A stretch of DNA of 64,000 bases from Deltaproteobacteria bacterium (GCA_006226375.1 SBHC01000040.1:248001-312000); one strand, 5' to 3'; shown: positions 50,257-58,814, counted from the stretch's first letter. The notes: generated from the sequence alone by a model not told the origin. Program-made: numbers and translations.

Positions 50257-51474
50257 ATGGGTCATCGAGCCAATTATGCCATCAAAGAACATGGAACCTA
50301 CCGCTTGTATTATTCTCATTGGGGCGCATTGACTGTTCCTGAAGATATCTTTTGGGGACCAGACGTTGCTGAGTCTTTCATTACCTCTCATGACCAGATT
50401 GATCCCACAGACTGGCTGGATGAAGTATGGGGAGAGGGTGGCGCTGCCCTCGACAAAGACACCAAAACATTGGCCCTCTTTGGTGGTGATATGCTGGGGT
50501 ATGGACCGCTGCACCCGACGTTTTCGGCTTTGATGGATGTGTTGTGGTCCCAGCAAGGTTGGACGGTGATGTGGGTTCCTGGCATGCCAGAAATCGCGGC
50601 AGCCGTCGGAGCCGACCCAAACCTGGCAACCGCTCCTGCTGTTGGGCCTTTTCCCGTGGATCCTGAAACCTTGGGGGAGCGTTACTACGGTGGCAAAACC
50701 AACGAGCAAGTCTACCTTGCGATTGAACACAACGAACAAGAAGTCGTTGGCACCACTCCTGCCCGGATGATTGATACGCTGCTCAGCTTGTCAGGAGATG
50801 GGAAGCCTGGATGGAGTGATGGTGTCGTAGACGCTACCGTCGCCGACTTCCTTTCGGCCGGTCCAGAGGTGTTGGACTATGTGCACAACCTGCCTTCTCT
50901 CGAAGAGGTTCGAGCTTTTCATGCAAGCCGCCCTTTGCATGACTGGGAAGATACACGTTCGCGCCTTCTCGACGAATTTACTGGGTGTGTCGCCATCGAT
51001 CTGGAAGCTAAGATGTTGTGGGTTGGCGTTGACTTTCTTCGGGCCCACATCAAAGATTGCATCCGTGAAGCCTGGGACGAGTGGACCGTATCCTTTCACA
51101 CAGAGGGTTTTGCGAAGCACTTTGACCTTACGGGTCGGAAGTGTCCTCCGGATCTTACTGAGCGTCTGCTGCCCCGAGAGGATGAACCCAAAGCCACGGA
51201 GAGTCCGAGCGAGGCGGAAGATGCAGGACCCGATCTGGAATTGTCTGAGGCCCTCCGGCAGATCGCTGAGATCCTCCTTGGACCTCGAAACAACGATCCT
51301 GGCGCATTCCTCCGAGACTATGTGCAGAGTCTGTCGGGAGGTGAAGAGATCCAAACCCTTCATGTGAACCCCCATGCTCTACAATCGCCTCAAGACGGCC
51401 GACCCCATGAAATTGACTGTCTGGCTTTGTTTGAAGACGCAGTGTACGCCTTGCAACATCGACCCAGCGCGTGA
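50257..51474 (+). CDS. Conserved protein of unknown function (MGHRANYA type)
   Basis: A 405-residue cytosolic protein. The N-terminus MGHRANYAIKEHGTYRLYYSHWGAL followed by WGPD is a signature I associate with a widespread uncharacterised bacterial family. The first 300 residues look like one alpha/beta fold with many Trp and aromatic residues (YGPLHPTFSALMDVLW, GWTVMWVPGMPEIA). The C-terminal 100 residues are acidic and probably flexible. The frame is open 21 bases upstream, but the conserved start is ATG 50257. No operon partner. Confidence 0.65.
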   Translation: MGHRANYAIKEHGTYRLYYSHWGALTVPEDIFWGPDVAESFITSHDQIDPTDWLDEVWGEGGAALDKDTKTLALFGGDMLGYGPLHPTFSALMDVLWSQQGWTVMWVPGMPEIAAAVGADPNLATAPAVGPFPVDPETLGERYYGGKTNEQVYLAIEHNEQEVVGTTPARMIDTLLSLSGDGKPGWSDGVVDATVADFLSAGPEVLDYVHNLPSLEEVRAFHASRPLHDWEDTRSRLLDEFTGCVAIDLEAKMLWVGVDFLRAHIKDCIREAWDEWTVSFHTEGFAKHFDLTGRKCPPDLTERLLPREDEPKATESPSEAEDAGPDLELSEALRQIAEILLGPRNNDPGAFLRDYVQSLSGGEEIQTLHVNPHALQSPQDGRPHEIDCLALFEDAVYALQHRPSA

Positions 51475-51534
51475 TCCTTCATGGAAGGGTGATGTGCGCT
51501 CTCATCTTGCCCGAAGAACTTCCCTGACGAATGG

Positions 51535-51583
51535 GTGTGATTCAATCCTATGGGTAACAAGTGGCCTTCGCATTTGTGATGAC
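51535..51583 (+). repeat. Dispersed 49-bp element, copy A
   Basis: Matches copy B at 58926-58974 at 37 of 49 ungapped positions, with the exact core TGGCCTTCGCA followed after two bases by TGTGAT. In the shared reading frame copy A contains a TAA where copy B has AGA, so if it was once coding it is now broken. Confidence 0.5.
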
Positions 51584-51758
51584 GCCAGGTACCTACGTGG
51601 CCCGAAACATTTACCCGGCTACCCATGAGGGATATAGGCAAGGGAGAAGTACCCACATCCGTGGGCACTCAAGCGCTGTACATGATGATACTGCTCTTGT
51701 TCCCGCAACACTCGATCCAACACGCGATAGGTTTGTTTTACCCCACCTTGTGAGCTGT

Positions 51759-51776
51759 TGTTGTGCCGGGACAACA
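51759..51776. promoter_or_regulatory. Dyad, possible enhancer-binding site for a sigma54 activator
   Basis: TGTTGT, GCCGGG, ACAACA: perfect 6-bp arms with a 6-bp spacer, about 190 bp upstream of the sigma54 promoter, a typical distance for a bacterial enhancer-binding protein. A related half-site (ACATTGTTGTTCC) lies about 30 bp further on. Confidence 0.4.
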
Positions 51777-51965
51777 TTCTGCAACGAATCGATACTTTTG
51801 AAACATTGTTGTTCCAGATTGAAGGGTGCTTGTTTCATTTCTCAGCTGTCTTTAATGCTATCTCATCCAAGAATAGATGAACGTTGTTCACCTCGTGTCA
51901 GGATCTTACGGTAGGCACGACGCTTTTGTTTTTAGGGGGATTGGGAGGTTCGTTTCACATTCTCT

Positions 51966-51981
51966 TGGCATGCTTCCTGCT
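51966..51981 (+). promoter_or_regulatory. Sigma54 promoter of the redox operon
   Basis: TGGCATGCTTCCTGCT has the obligatory GG-N10-GC spacing and differs from the TGGCACG-N4-TTGCW consensus at only two defined positions. The expected start near 51992 gives a leader of about 50 bases for the gene at 52043. Confidence 0.65.
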
Positions 51982-52042
51982 TGCACATGTTTCTACATGT
52001 TTCAAATTGTCTCGAATCTGAATCGAGCAGGGAGTTGAGTTT

Positions 52043-53824
52043 ATGGCACATCAAAAGATAGACAGTGAGCCAACCAAAGGATCGCCTGAACAGCCCGAGG
52101 GGAACGGTGGTGACGGTATCCAAAAGTACGACTTGGGTTCTCCAGAAGAGAGTCGTGGTGCGGAGGATGTCAACTTTGGTTTTGTGATTAACAACAAGAC
52201 CTGCATTGGCTGTCATGCCTGCTCAACTGCTTGCAAGAGCGAAAACGAAGTCCCTCTGGGCGTGTATCGCACCTGGGTAAAGTACACGGAAGTGGGGGTG
52301 CATCCTCACAGTCGTCGTCAGTTCCAGGTGACTCGATGCAACCACTGCGCCAACCCCCCTTGTGTGCGCATCTGTCCCGTCACAGCGATGTACCAAAGGG
52401 ACGATGGTATTGTTGAGTTTGATCCCAACGTTTGCATTGGTTGCAAGGCCTGTATGCAAGCTTGTCCCTACGACGCCATTCACATCGATCCCAACTCCGG
52501 AACGGCTGCAAAGTGTCACTACTGCTCGCATCGTGTGGACATCGGTCTGGAGCCTGCTTGTGTCGTTGTCTGTCCCACCCACTCGATCATTGCGGGGGAC
52601 ATCAACGACCCGAAGTCTGAGATCAGCAAGGTTCTTTCCAAGGAACAAGTGACGGTCCGTAAGCCTTCGCAAGGAACTGTACCCAAACTGTATTACATTG
52701 AAGGTGCTGACACCACCATGCACCCCACAGCCACGGTTCGTGAGCCTGAAACCTTCCTTTGGGCGGACGTGATGCGTGAAGTGGGTAGCAAGAAGTTTAT
52801 GGACGAAGGGCACCAATCGGCTTCGATTCCCGGTGGCCGTTCCAACTCTGGTGACCCGATCCGAGCCCCTCGCACCCAAGGTGTTCCTGACGAAGGACCT
52901 ATTCACGTCGGTCGAGCCACAGCAGCGGAGCACATGGTTCAGGTTGCTTACAACGCGCAACACAAAGTGCCCTGGCACTGGCCTGTTCCGGCTTACCTTG
53001 TGACCAAGGGACTCTCCAGTGGAATCTTTATGATCCTGGCTGTCGCTTGGTTGATGGGTTGGGCTCCTGTGGATACCAAGACCGCTATCTTTGGTGGATT
53101 CGCCAGCCTCGCTTTTGTTGGTCTCACTACCTTGTTGTTGGTGATTGACCTGGAGCGCCCGGAGCGTTTCCTCTCGATCCTCCTTCGACCTCAGTGGAAA
53201 AGCTGGCTGACCCGTGGTGCTGTTCTTCTCATTGGTTTCTCCACCATCGCAGGGTTGTGGTGGGCTGCTGAGGCGGCTTCTTACATGGACTGGCTTGCTC
53301 CTGGCATGGTTGACCAGCTCCGTCCTGTCGCGCTGTGGGTGGGTTTGCCGTTTGCACTCGGTGCTGCCATTTACACCGCCTTCCTGTTTGGACAGGCCGA
53401 AGGTCGCGACCTCTGGCAGAGCTCGTTGTTGCCGTTCCACCTTCTGGTTCAGGCCTTGATGATGGGTGGTGCTGCGCTGTTGATTCTCCACTTGTTTGCG
53501 CCGCTTTCGCCCGAACTCCTGAAAGTCACCAAGATTGTGTTTGGTAGCATGCTTGTCCTTGACCTGTTTGTCACGTTGATGGGTGAGTTTGGGATGTCCC
53601 ATGCGAGCGAGTGGGCAGCCAAGGCAGCTCATGAGATAAGCCACGGTAAATACGCAACGATGTTCTGGTACGGAAGCGTGGCTCTTGGTCACATCGTGCC
53701 CCTGGTTCTGCTCTGGTTTGGAGCGCCCATGCTGGCTGCTGCTGGCGGTGTGGCTTCCATCATTGGCCTGTACTGTTTTGAGCACGCCTTTGTGATGGCT
53801 CCCCAAGAGATTCCCAACAGCTAA
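52043..53824 (+). CDS. Ferredoxin-NrfD fusion subunit of a molybdoenzyme complex
   Basis: A 593-residue fusion of electron-transfer and membrane subunits. Residues 48-205 are a four-cluster ferredoxin (C54, C57, C60, C64 in KTCIGCHACSTACK; CNHCANPPCVRICP; CIGCKACMQACP; CHYCSHRV...ACVVVCP). From about 310 to the end is an NrfD/PsrC-type quinone-binding membrane part with eight or nine helices (WPVPAYLVTKGLSSGIFMI, LERPERFLSILLRPQWKSW). It would pass electrons between the membrane quinone pool and the Mo subunit encoded next. The N-terminus has no signal sequence, so the clusters should be cytoplasmic. Such subunits are usually two genes (PsrB/PsrC, ActB/ActC). GGGAG is close to ATG 52043. Confidence 0.92.
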   Translation: MAHQKIDSEPTKGSPEQPEGNGGDGIQKYDLGSPEESRGAEDVNFGFVINNKTCIGCHACSTACKSENEVPLGVYRTWVKYTEVGVHPHSRRQFQVTRCNHCANPPCVRICPVTAMYQRDDGIVEFDPNVCIGCKACMQACPYDAIHIDPNSGTAAKCHYCSHRVDIGLEPACVVVCPTHSIIAGDINDPKSEISKVLSKEQVTVRKPSQGTVPKLYYIEGADTTMHPTATVREPETFLWADVMREVGSKKFMDEGHQSASIPGGRSNSGDPIRAPRTQGVPDEGPIHVGRATAAEHMVQVAYNAQHKVPWHWPVPAYLVTKGLSSGIFMILAVAWLMGWAPVDTKTAIFGGFASLAFVGLTTLLLVIDLERPERFLSILLRPQWKSWLTRGAVLLIGFSTIAGLWWAAEAASYMDWLAPGMVDQLRPVALWVGLPFALGAAIYTAFLFGQAEGRDLWQSSLLPFHLLVQALMMGGAALLILHLFAPLSPELLKVTKIVFGSMLVLDLFVTLMGEFGMSHASEWAAKAAHEISHGKYATMFWYGSVALGHIVPLVLLWFGAPMLAAAGGVASIIGLYCFEHAFVMAPQEIPNS

Positions 53825-53831
53825 TGGCTTC

Positions 53832-53859
53832 AAAAGGTCCCAACGTATGGGGCCTTTTT
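53832..53859 (+). terminator. Intrinsic terminator inside the redox operon
   Basis: AAAAGGTCCC, loop AACGTAT, GGGGCCTTTT: a 10-bp stem with one T-G pair running into TTTTT, seven bases after the ferredoxin-NrfD stop and 65 bases before the Mo-subunit start. It could terminate a fraction of transcripts, or shield the 3' end of a shorter message. Confidence 0.75.
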
Positions 53860-53923
53860 GGATTCGGAATTCAGAGTTTGAACAAGCAAACACACAACAC
53901 ACTGACATAGCCAGGAAATCGCC

Positions 53924-56923
53924 ATGAATCTGTCTGCATTTTTCTCTGCCCTTCTGAAGAAGGGACCTGCCAAATCGAAAGTGGCTCCGACTGGACCCAC
54001 CAACGTTGCTGGCGAGGCGTTGCCCGCCTTCTCCGAAGCGGATGCTCCCCCCAAGGTAAAGTTCAACGAAGTTCGTCACCCGGACGGCCGTATGACCCGC
54101 TATCCGCCTGCTGAGTACTGGGACCACTGGGTTGAATGGGATCCCAAAGCTTGGCCGCAGCGCGTGCCCCGTCATTACACCCTGGTACCAACGGTCTGCT
54201 TTAACTGTGAGAGCGCCTGTGGTTTGCTTGCCTACGTGGACAAAACAACCTTCGAAATCAAGAAGTTTGAAGGGAACCCCTCACACCCCGGTAGCCGCGG
54301 TCGAAACTGCGCAAAAGGTCCAGCGACTCACAACCAAATCTACGATCCCGAGCGTGTCTTGTATCCCCTCAAGCGAGTGGGCAAGCGCGGCGAAGGACGA
54401 TGGAAGCGAGTCTCCTGGGATGAGGCCCTCGAAGATATCGGCGCTCGGATGCGGGAAAGCCGAAAACGCCGACGTGACGGGATCATGTATCACGTGGGCC
54501 GTCCCGGTGAAGACGGTTACACCAACCGCTGCATTACGGCCTGGGGTGTTGACGGCCACAACAGTCACACCAACATTTGCTCGGCTGGTGCTCGTTTTGG
54601 GTATTGGTTCTGGGGAGCGTTTGACCGACCCAGTCCAGACCACGCCAACGCGAAAGTGATTCTGTTGATCTCCAGCCACCTGGAGACCGGTCACTACTTC
54701 AACCCCCATGCTCAGCGGATCATGGAAGGGAAGACCAACGGCGCTAAGATCATCACCTTTGACCCACGGATGAGCAACACCGCCAGCAAGAGTGATGTTT
54801 GGTTGCCCACGTGGCCTGGCAGCGAGTCGACTGTGTTGCTGGCGATTGCCAACTACATGTTGCAAAACGACCTTCACAACCAGGAGTTCATGCGTCAGTG
54901 GGTGAACTGGAAAGAGTTCCTTCTTGCCGCAGAAGACGTCATCACGGAGCCTCAGGGCGCCGTGGACCTGATCCAGGAAGCCAAAGCGTCCGGCGAACTT
55001 GCGAACCCAACCTTTGAACTGTTTGACCGTTTGCTTAAGGCAATCTACTCTGAGTTTACGATCGAACGTGCCGCCGAAGAGGCGCAAGTCGCTGTCGAAA
55101 CACTGGAAGAGGCGGCTCGCATCGTTGGTGATTGTCAGGGCCGTCTTGCCACACACACCTGGCGCAGCGCGAGCATCGGGAACCTGGGCGGGTGGCAGGT
55201 TGCTCGCACCTTGTTCTTCCTTAACGTGCTGACCGGTAGTGTCGGTACCCCCGGTGGTACCTCCGGTAACAGCTGGAACAAGTTTGTGCCCAAGCCGTTC
55301 AAAACTCCGGAACCGTTCAACGCCTGGAACGACTTGCACCTTCCCCACGAGTGGCCCTTTGCCTTCTTTGAAATGAGCTTCTTGTTGCCTCACTTCCTGG
55401 AGGAAGGCCGCGGTGACATCGACGTTTACTTTACCCGTGTTTACAACCCCATGTGGATTAACCCCGATGGGTTCATGTGGTTGAAGGCGCTCCAAGACGA
55501 AGAGAAACTCAAGTTCCACGTAGCTCTGACTCCGACCTGGAACGAGACCGCCTGGTTTGCGGATTATGTCCTTCCGATGGGGCATTCCGCAGAGCGTCAC
55601 GACTTGATGAGCCAGGAAACGCACGCCGGTCAATGGATCGCCTTCCGTCAGCCCGTTCGTCGTGTGGCGATGGAGCGCGCGGGGCAGCCGGTGAAGTTCA
55701 CCTACGAAGCCAACCCTGGCGAAGTATGGGAAGAAAACGAGTTCTGGATCGAACTGTCTGCTGCGATGGATCCCGACGGTGACTTGGGTGTTCGTCAATG
55801 GTTTGAGAGCCCCTACCGAGATGGTGAGATTATCACCGTTGACGAGTACTACCGCTGGATCTTTGAAAACAGCGTTCCTGGCCTGCCGGAAAAAGCTGAG
55901 GCCGAGGGTCTCAAGCCTCTTGAGTACATGCGGAAGTATGGGGCGTTTGAGGTGACAGCCTCCAACTACAAACCCTACGCCAAGCCGGTGGAGGCGTTGC
56001 CCGCATCGTACGAAGTGGATGACCTCGATCGCATCGTTGACAAAGACGGTGAGGTCCTTGGTGTGATGGTGAACCAGGAAGCCAAAGTTGGCTTTAAGAA
56101 CCTGAGCAAGAAGCTCGATTTCTACGCACCTACCCTGAAAGAGTGGGGCTGGACCGAGCAGGAGTACCTGATTCCCTGGACGCTCAAAAGCCACGTTCAC
56201 CCCGACAACATTGACCGTCGGGAAGGGGAGATGCTGTTGCTCCCGAACTTCCGGCTTCCCACGTTGATTCACACCCGGAGCGCGAACGCCAAGTGGTTGT
56301 ATGAGATCAGCCACAAGAACCCGGTCTGGATGCACTCTTCGGACGCGCGTCGTTTGGGCGTAAAGACGGGTGAATTGGTTCGGGTCGAGACCGAGATCGG
56401 CTACTTTGTGGACCGCGTTTGGGTGACCGAAGGTATCAAGCCCGGCATTATCGCAATGAGTCACCACCTCGGTCGCTGGCGTTTGGAAGAAAACCGGGGC
56501 GTGGGGATTGGCACCTCGAACCTCGCCAAGCTTGAGAAAGAAGGCGACAACGGCTACCGCTTGAACATCATCCACGGCGCCCGTCCTTGGAAAAGCTGCG
56601 ATCCCGACACCAGTCGGATCTGGTGGGAGGATGTTGGGGTTCACCAAAACCTGACCCACGGGGTTCATCCGGATCCTCTGAGCGGCGCTCACTGTTGGTT
56701 GCAAAAAGCACACAACGTCCGCAAAGCTGGGCCCAACGATCGTCACGGCGATGTTTGGGTGGACACCGATCGCTCGATGGAAGTCTATCGAGAGTGGGTT
56801 GACTTGACCCGTTCGGCTGTGGACCATAGCCCTGATAACACCCGTCGTCCCTACTGGATCAAGCGGCCCCTCAAGCCGGTTCGGGAAGCCTATGATCTCC
56901 CGGAAAAACCCTTTGGAAGGTAA
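53924..56923 (+). CDS. Molybdopterin oxidoreductase catalytic subunit (DMSO-reductase superfamily), no Tat signal
   Basis: A 999-residue Mo/W-bis-MGD enzyme. After a 90-residue N-terminal extension comes the [4Fe-4S] site C92-x2-C95-x3-C99-x29-C129, then the molybdopterin domains (RWKRVSWDEALEDIG, SSHLETGHYFNPHAQRI, IITFDPRMSNTASKSDVWLP). A Cys in SHTNICSAGARFGY probably ligates Mo. The C-terminal molydop-binding domain is present (LGVKTGELVRVETEIGYF). The N-terminus (MNLSAFFSALLKKGP) has no twin-arginine motif, unlike exported PsrA, PhsA or TtrA. With the signal-less ferredoxin subunit this suggests a cytoplasm-facing enzyme. The substrate is unknown. AGGAAA precedes the ATG. Confidence 0.92.
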   Translation: MNLSAFFSALLKKGPAKSKVAPTGPTNVAGEALPAFSEADAPPKVKFNEVRHPDGRMTRYPPAEYWDHWVEWDPKAWPQRVPRHYTLVPTVCFNCESACGLLAYVDKTTFEIKKFEGNPSHPGSRGRNCAKGPATHNQIYDPERVLYPLKRVGKRGEGRWKRVSWDEALEDIGARMRESRKRRRDGIMYHVGRPGEDGYTNRCITAWGVDGHNSHTNICSAGARFGYWFWGAFDRPSPDHANAKVILLISSHLETGHYFNPHAQRIMEGKTNGAKIITFDPRMSNTASKSDVWLPTWPGSESTVLLAIANYMLQNDLHNQEFMRQWVNWKEFLLAAEDVITEPQGAVDLIQEAKASGELANPTFELFDRLLKAIYSEFTIERAAEEAQVAVETLEEAARIVGDCQGRLATHTWRSASIGNLGGWQVARTLFFLNVLTGSVGTPGGTSGNSWNKFVPKPFKTPEPFNAWNDLHLPHEWPFAFFEMSFLLPHFLEEGRGDIDVYFTRVYNPMWINPDGFMWLKALQDEEKLKFHVALTPTWNETAWFADYVLPMGHSAERHDLMSQETHAGQWIAFRQPVRRVAMERAGQPVKFTYEANPGEVWEENEFWIELSAAMDPDGDLGVRQWFESPYRDGEIITVDEYYRWIFENSVPGLPEKAEAEGLKPLEYMRKYGAFEVTASNYKPYAKPVEALPASYEVDDLDRIVDKDGEVLGVMVNQEAKVGFKNLSKKLDFYAPTLKEWGWTEQEYLIPWTLKSHVHPDNIDRREGEMLLLPNFRLPTLIHTRSANAKWLYEISHKNPVWMHSSDARRLGVKTGELVRVETEIGYFVDRVWVTEGIKPGIIAMSHHLGRWRLEENRGVGIGTSNLAKLEKEGDNGYRLNIIHGARPWKSCDPDTSRIWWEDVGVHQNLTHGVHPDPLSGAHCWLQKAHNVRKAGPNDRHGDVWVDTDRSMEVYREWVDLTRSAVDHSPDNTRRPYWIKRPLKPVREAYDLPEKPFGR

Positions 56924-56929
56924 CCTCCC

Positions 56930-57985
56930 TTGCTCTCACCACACGATCAAGCCCAGGCTCGCAGCTACTCCTATCACCTCCTTGGGACGGTGTTTCTTCA
57001 AGGTGTACATGATGGGAATATCACGCAGCTTCGGGCTCTTCCTGTTCTTGCCGAACAACTCAAAGCCTTCCCATCCGAGGAAGACCTGAGCGACGAACTC
57101 ACTCCGGAAGCCCAAGAGATGTTTGACCACGCTGCGGCGGATCATCAGCATTGGTTTGGCTTTAACGTGTTCCCGTTCCAAAGCATGTTTATGTCGGAGG
57201 AGTGTCGGGTGGGAGGCGACCAAACTCGCGTTATTCTGGATCATTACCAGAACGCGAGCTTTCCTATCGCAACCAAGGGAGAAAGCCCCGACCATATCGG
57301 GGTGATGCTTTACTTTCTCGCCTTTCTTTGCCAGCGAGAAGCTCAAGGTTGGGACCAGGATAACCCGGCTGCCGTCAAGGCTGCACAGACCACCATGGTT
57401 GAGTTCCTCGACGCTAACCTGCTGGCCTGGCTTCCCTCCTTTGTCATCACCATGAGGTTGACGGAGCACCCGTTCTACTCGGTCCTTGCGGAGGTTCTTT
57501 GGAGCCTGACGCTGGAACATCGAGCGGAGCTGGAAAGCGTTGACTCCCAGGTCTCAAGTGTTCCTGCCGGGACCAACGCAGCAACCTCTTTGCTGGAGCA
57601 AGAGAAGACAAGCTTGCGTGATATCGCTACGTTCTGTCTGACCCCTCTGCTGAGTGGTTGGTACATTAGCCGCGACACCATCCGAAAGTTTTCCCGTGAA
57701 AAGGAAGCTCCGGCTGGTTTTGGGGCTCGCCAGCTGATGTTGCACAACCTGTTTCGCTCAGCGGTCGAGTACGACGGCCTTCCGGCTGTTCTCGATGCCA
57801 TGCAAGACTACGCGGATGTCTGGACTGCTGCATACGAAGCGTTGGAAGATGGCGGCGTGAATTCCGTGAAGGAGTCGATTGCCAGCTGGATGGCGCGGGT
57901 CAAAGCAACTCGTGGCTTGTTGGGGACAATGAAGGAGATGGCTTTCGTGCTCCAGGAAGAAGCCGAAGTGGAAGACGCTGAGTAG
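56930..57985 (+). CDS. TorD/DmsD-family molybdoenzyme chaperone, long form
   Basis: A 351-residue, mostly helical protein. The first 200 residues fit the TorD family (RSYSYHLLGTVFLQG, FPFQSMFMSEECRVGGDQTRVIL, SPDHIGVMLYFLAFLCQRE, LLAWLPSFV), the cytosolic chaperones that insert the Mo cofactor. A further 150 helical residues have no counterpart in ordinary TorD proteins. The TTG start at 56930 has GGAAGG about eight bases upstream and lies seven bases after the Mo-subunit stop, so it is in the same operon. Chaperones of this kind are usual for Tat-exported enzymes, so its presence with a signal-less catalytic subunit points to a pure cofactor-insertion role. Confidence 0.85.
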   Translation: MLSPHDQAQARSYSYHLLGTVFLQGVHDGNITQLRALPVLAEQLKAFPSEEDLSDELTPEAQEMFDHAAADHQHWFGFNVFPFQSMFMSEECRVGGDQTRVILDHYQNASFPIATKGESPDHIGVMLYFLAFLCQREAQGWDQDNPAAVKAAQTTMVEFLDANLLAWLPSFVITMRLTEHPFYSVLAEVLWSLTLEHRAELESVDSQVSSVPAGTNAATSLLEQEKTSLRDIATFCLTPLLSGWYISRDTIRKFSREKEAPAGFGARQLMLHNLFRSAVEYDGLPAVLDAMQDYADVWTAAYEALEDGGVNSVKESIASWMARVKATRGLLGTMKEMAFVLQEEAEVEDAE

Positions 57986-58007
57986 GTCTTGGCTGGGAAC
58001 GCTCTTC

Positions 58008-58814
58008 TTACTGGCGTTGCATGAGCTTGAGCAGTTGGGTTTGGTGATTGGTTTGTTGTCTTGCAAACACGTCAAGCTGCTGCATCCATCGGTTGTATTG
58101 TAGCTTGTCTGCGTCACTCTCAAACACCAGCAGCTTTTGTTTGGCGTCGTAGGTCCACTGACCCCATTTCTTCTTGGACCACACCAAGAGATTCGCGATT
58201 AACTCGATAATGCTTTGATCGGTGTCCCGAATCTTCTGCTGAAGGTCAAACTGATGCTGGCGTCGTGACAGGCTCCGTTTCACTTGTTGAATGGTGGACT
58301 TCTGGCCAAGGCCTGACTTCTTGAGTGCTTGGACCACATCGTCGGGATAGCTTTTGGATAGCTTCCCGATGGTTTGTGTGTGCTTGACCCACTCCTTGCT
58401 GGCCTGAATTCTCTTGTCCAAATCCTTTACATTCTTGACTGAGCTTAAGTCGATTCCGCCGAGCTTCTCTAGCTTATCTGCAGCTTTGTCGTATTGCACC
58501 GCGACTTTGTAGGATCTCTCCAACACATCGGCAAACGCAGCAAGGATCTTTCCAGGGTTGCCTTGCAATTTGACGGATGTTTTTCGCAGCAGGTTGACGC
58601 GGCGGGCGTAGTCTGGGGAGAGTTTTCCACCTTTGTCGGCCTTCAGAAGTCGTATGCTCTCTTGCCGAAACTTCTTCGTGGTGTCCTTCAATTCTTTGAT
58701 GACCTTGCGGTTCTTTCGAACCTCTTCCTGGTAGGTTCTGTATCCTTGGTATACCGAGAAGCCCACCGTCAGTCCTGCGATAAGCCAGATGATGCTGGAG
58801 TTACTTTTGTTCAT
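58008..58814 (-). CDS. Single-pass coiled-coil membrane protein, unknown function
   Basis: A 268-residue protein with one N-terminal membrane helix (SSIIWLIAGLTVGFSVYQGY) and a long, Lys/Gln/Leu-rich helical remainder, probably coiled coil, with no recognisable domain. AAGGAG lies ten bases before ATG 58814. It converges on the TorD gene and diverges from sppA. N-in, C-out or the reverse cannot be decided from the charge pattern. Confidence 0.65.
   Translation of the reverse strand: MNKSNSSIIWLIAGLTVGFSVYQGYRTYQEEVRKNRKVIKELKDTTKKFRQESIRLLKADKGGKLSPDYARRVNLLRKTSVKLQGNPGKILAAFADVLERSYKVAVQYDKAADKLEKLGGIDLSSVKNVKDLDKRIQASKEWVKHTQTIGKLSKSYPDDVVQALKKSGLGQKSTIQQVKRSLSRRQHQFDLQQKIRDTDQSIIELIANLLVWSKKKWGQWTYDAKQKLLVFESDADKLQYNRWMQQLDVFARQQTNHQTQLLKLMQRQ

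Larger units (their letters stand above)
51475..52042. other. Regulatory gap before the redox operon
   Basis: 568 bases with no gene. Contents are a 49-bp element also found at 58926 (51535-51583), a hairpin CCCAC-ATCC-GTGGG near 51652-51665, an 18-bp dyad at 51759-51776, and the sigma54 promoter at 51966-51981. Just after the promoter is a direct repeat, ACATGTTTCT/ACATGTTTCA (51985-52004). The length and content suggest an activator-dependent promoter. Confidence 0.5.

Noticed and set aside
51561-51914. 117-codon frame from a GTG in the gap before the redox operon
   Set aside because: It crosses the hairpins and dyad of the regulatory region, has no Shine-Dalgarno and odd composition after the first 12 residues.
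52223-54175. Minus-strand open frame of 650 codons opposite the ferredoxin-NrfD gene
   Set aside because: Antisense to a well-supported gene and rich in His/Arg/Gln low-complexity sequence; no domain, no ribosome site.
54281-56827. Minus-strand open frame of 848 codons opposite the molybdopterin subunit
   Set aside because: It lies wholly antisense to a gene with unmistakable family motifs, has no motif of its own, and is explained by codon bias in the true gene.
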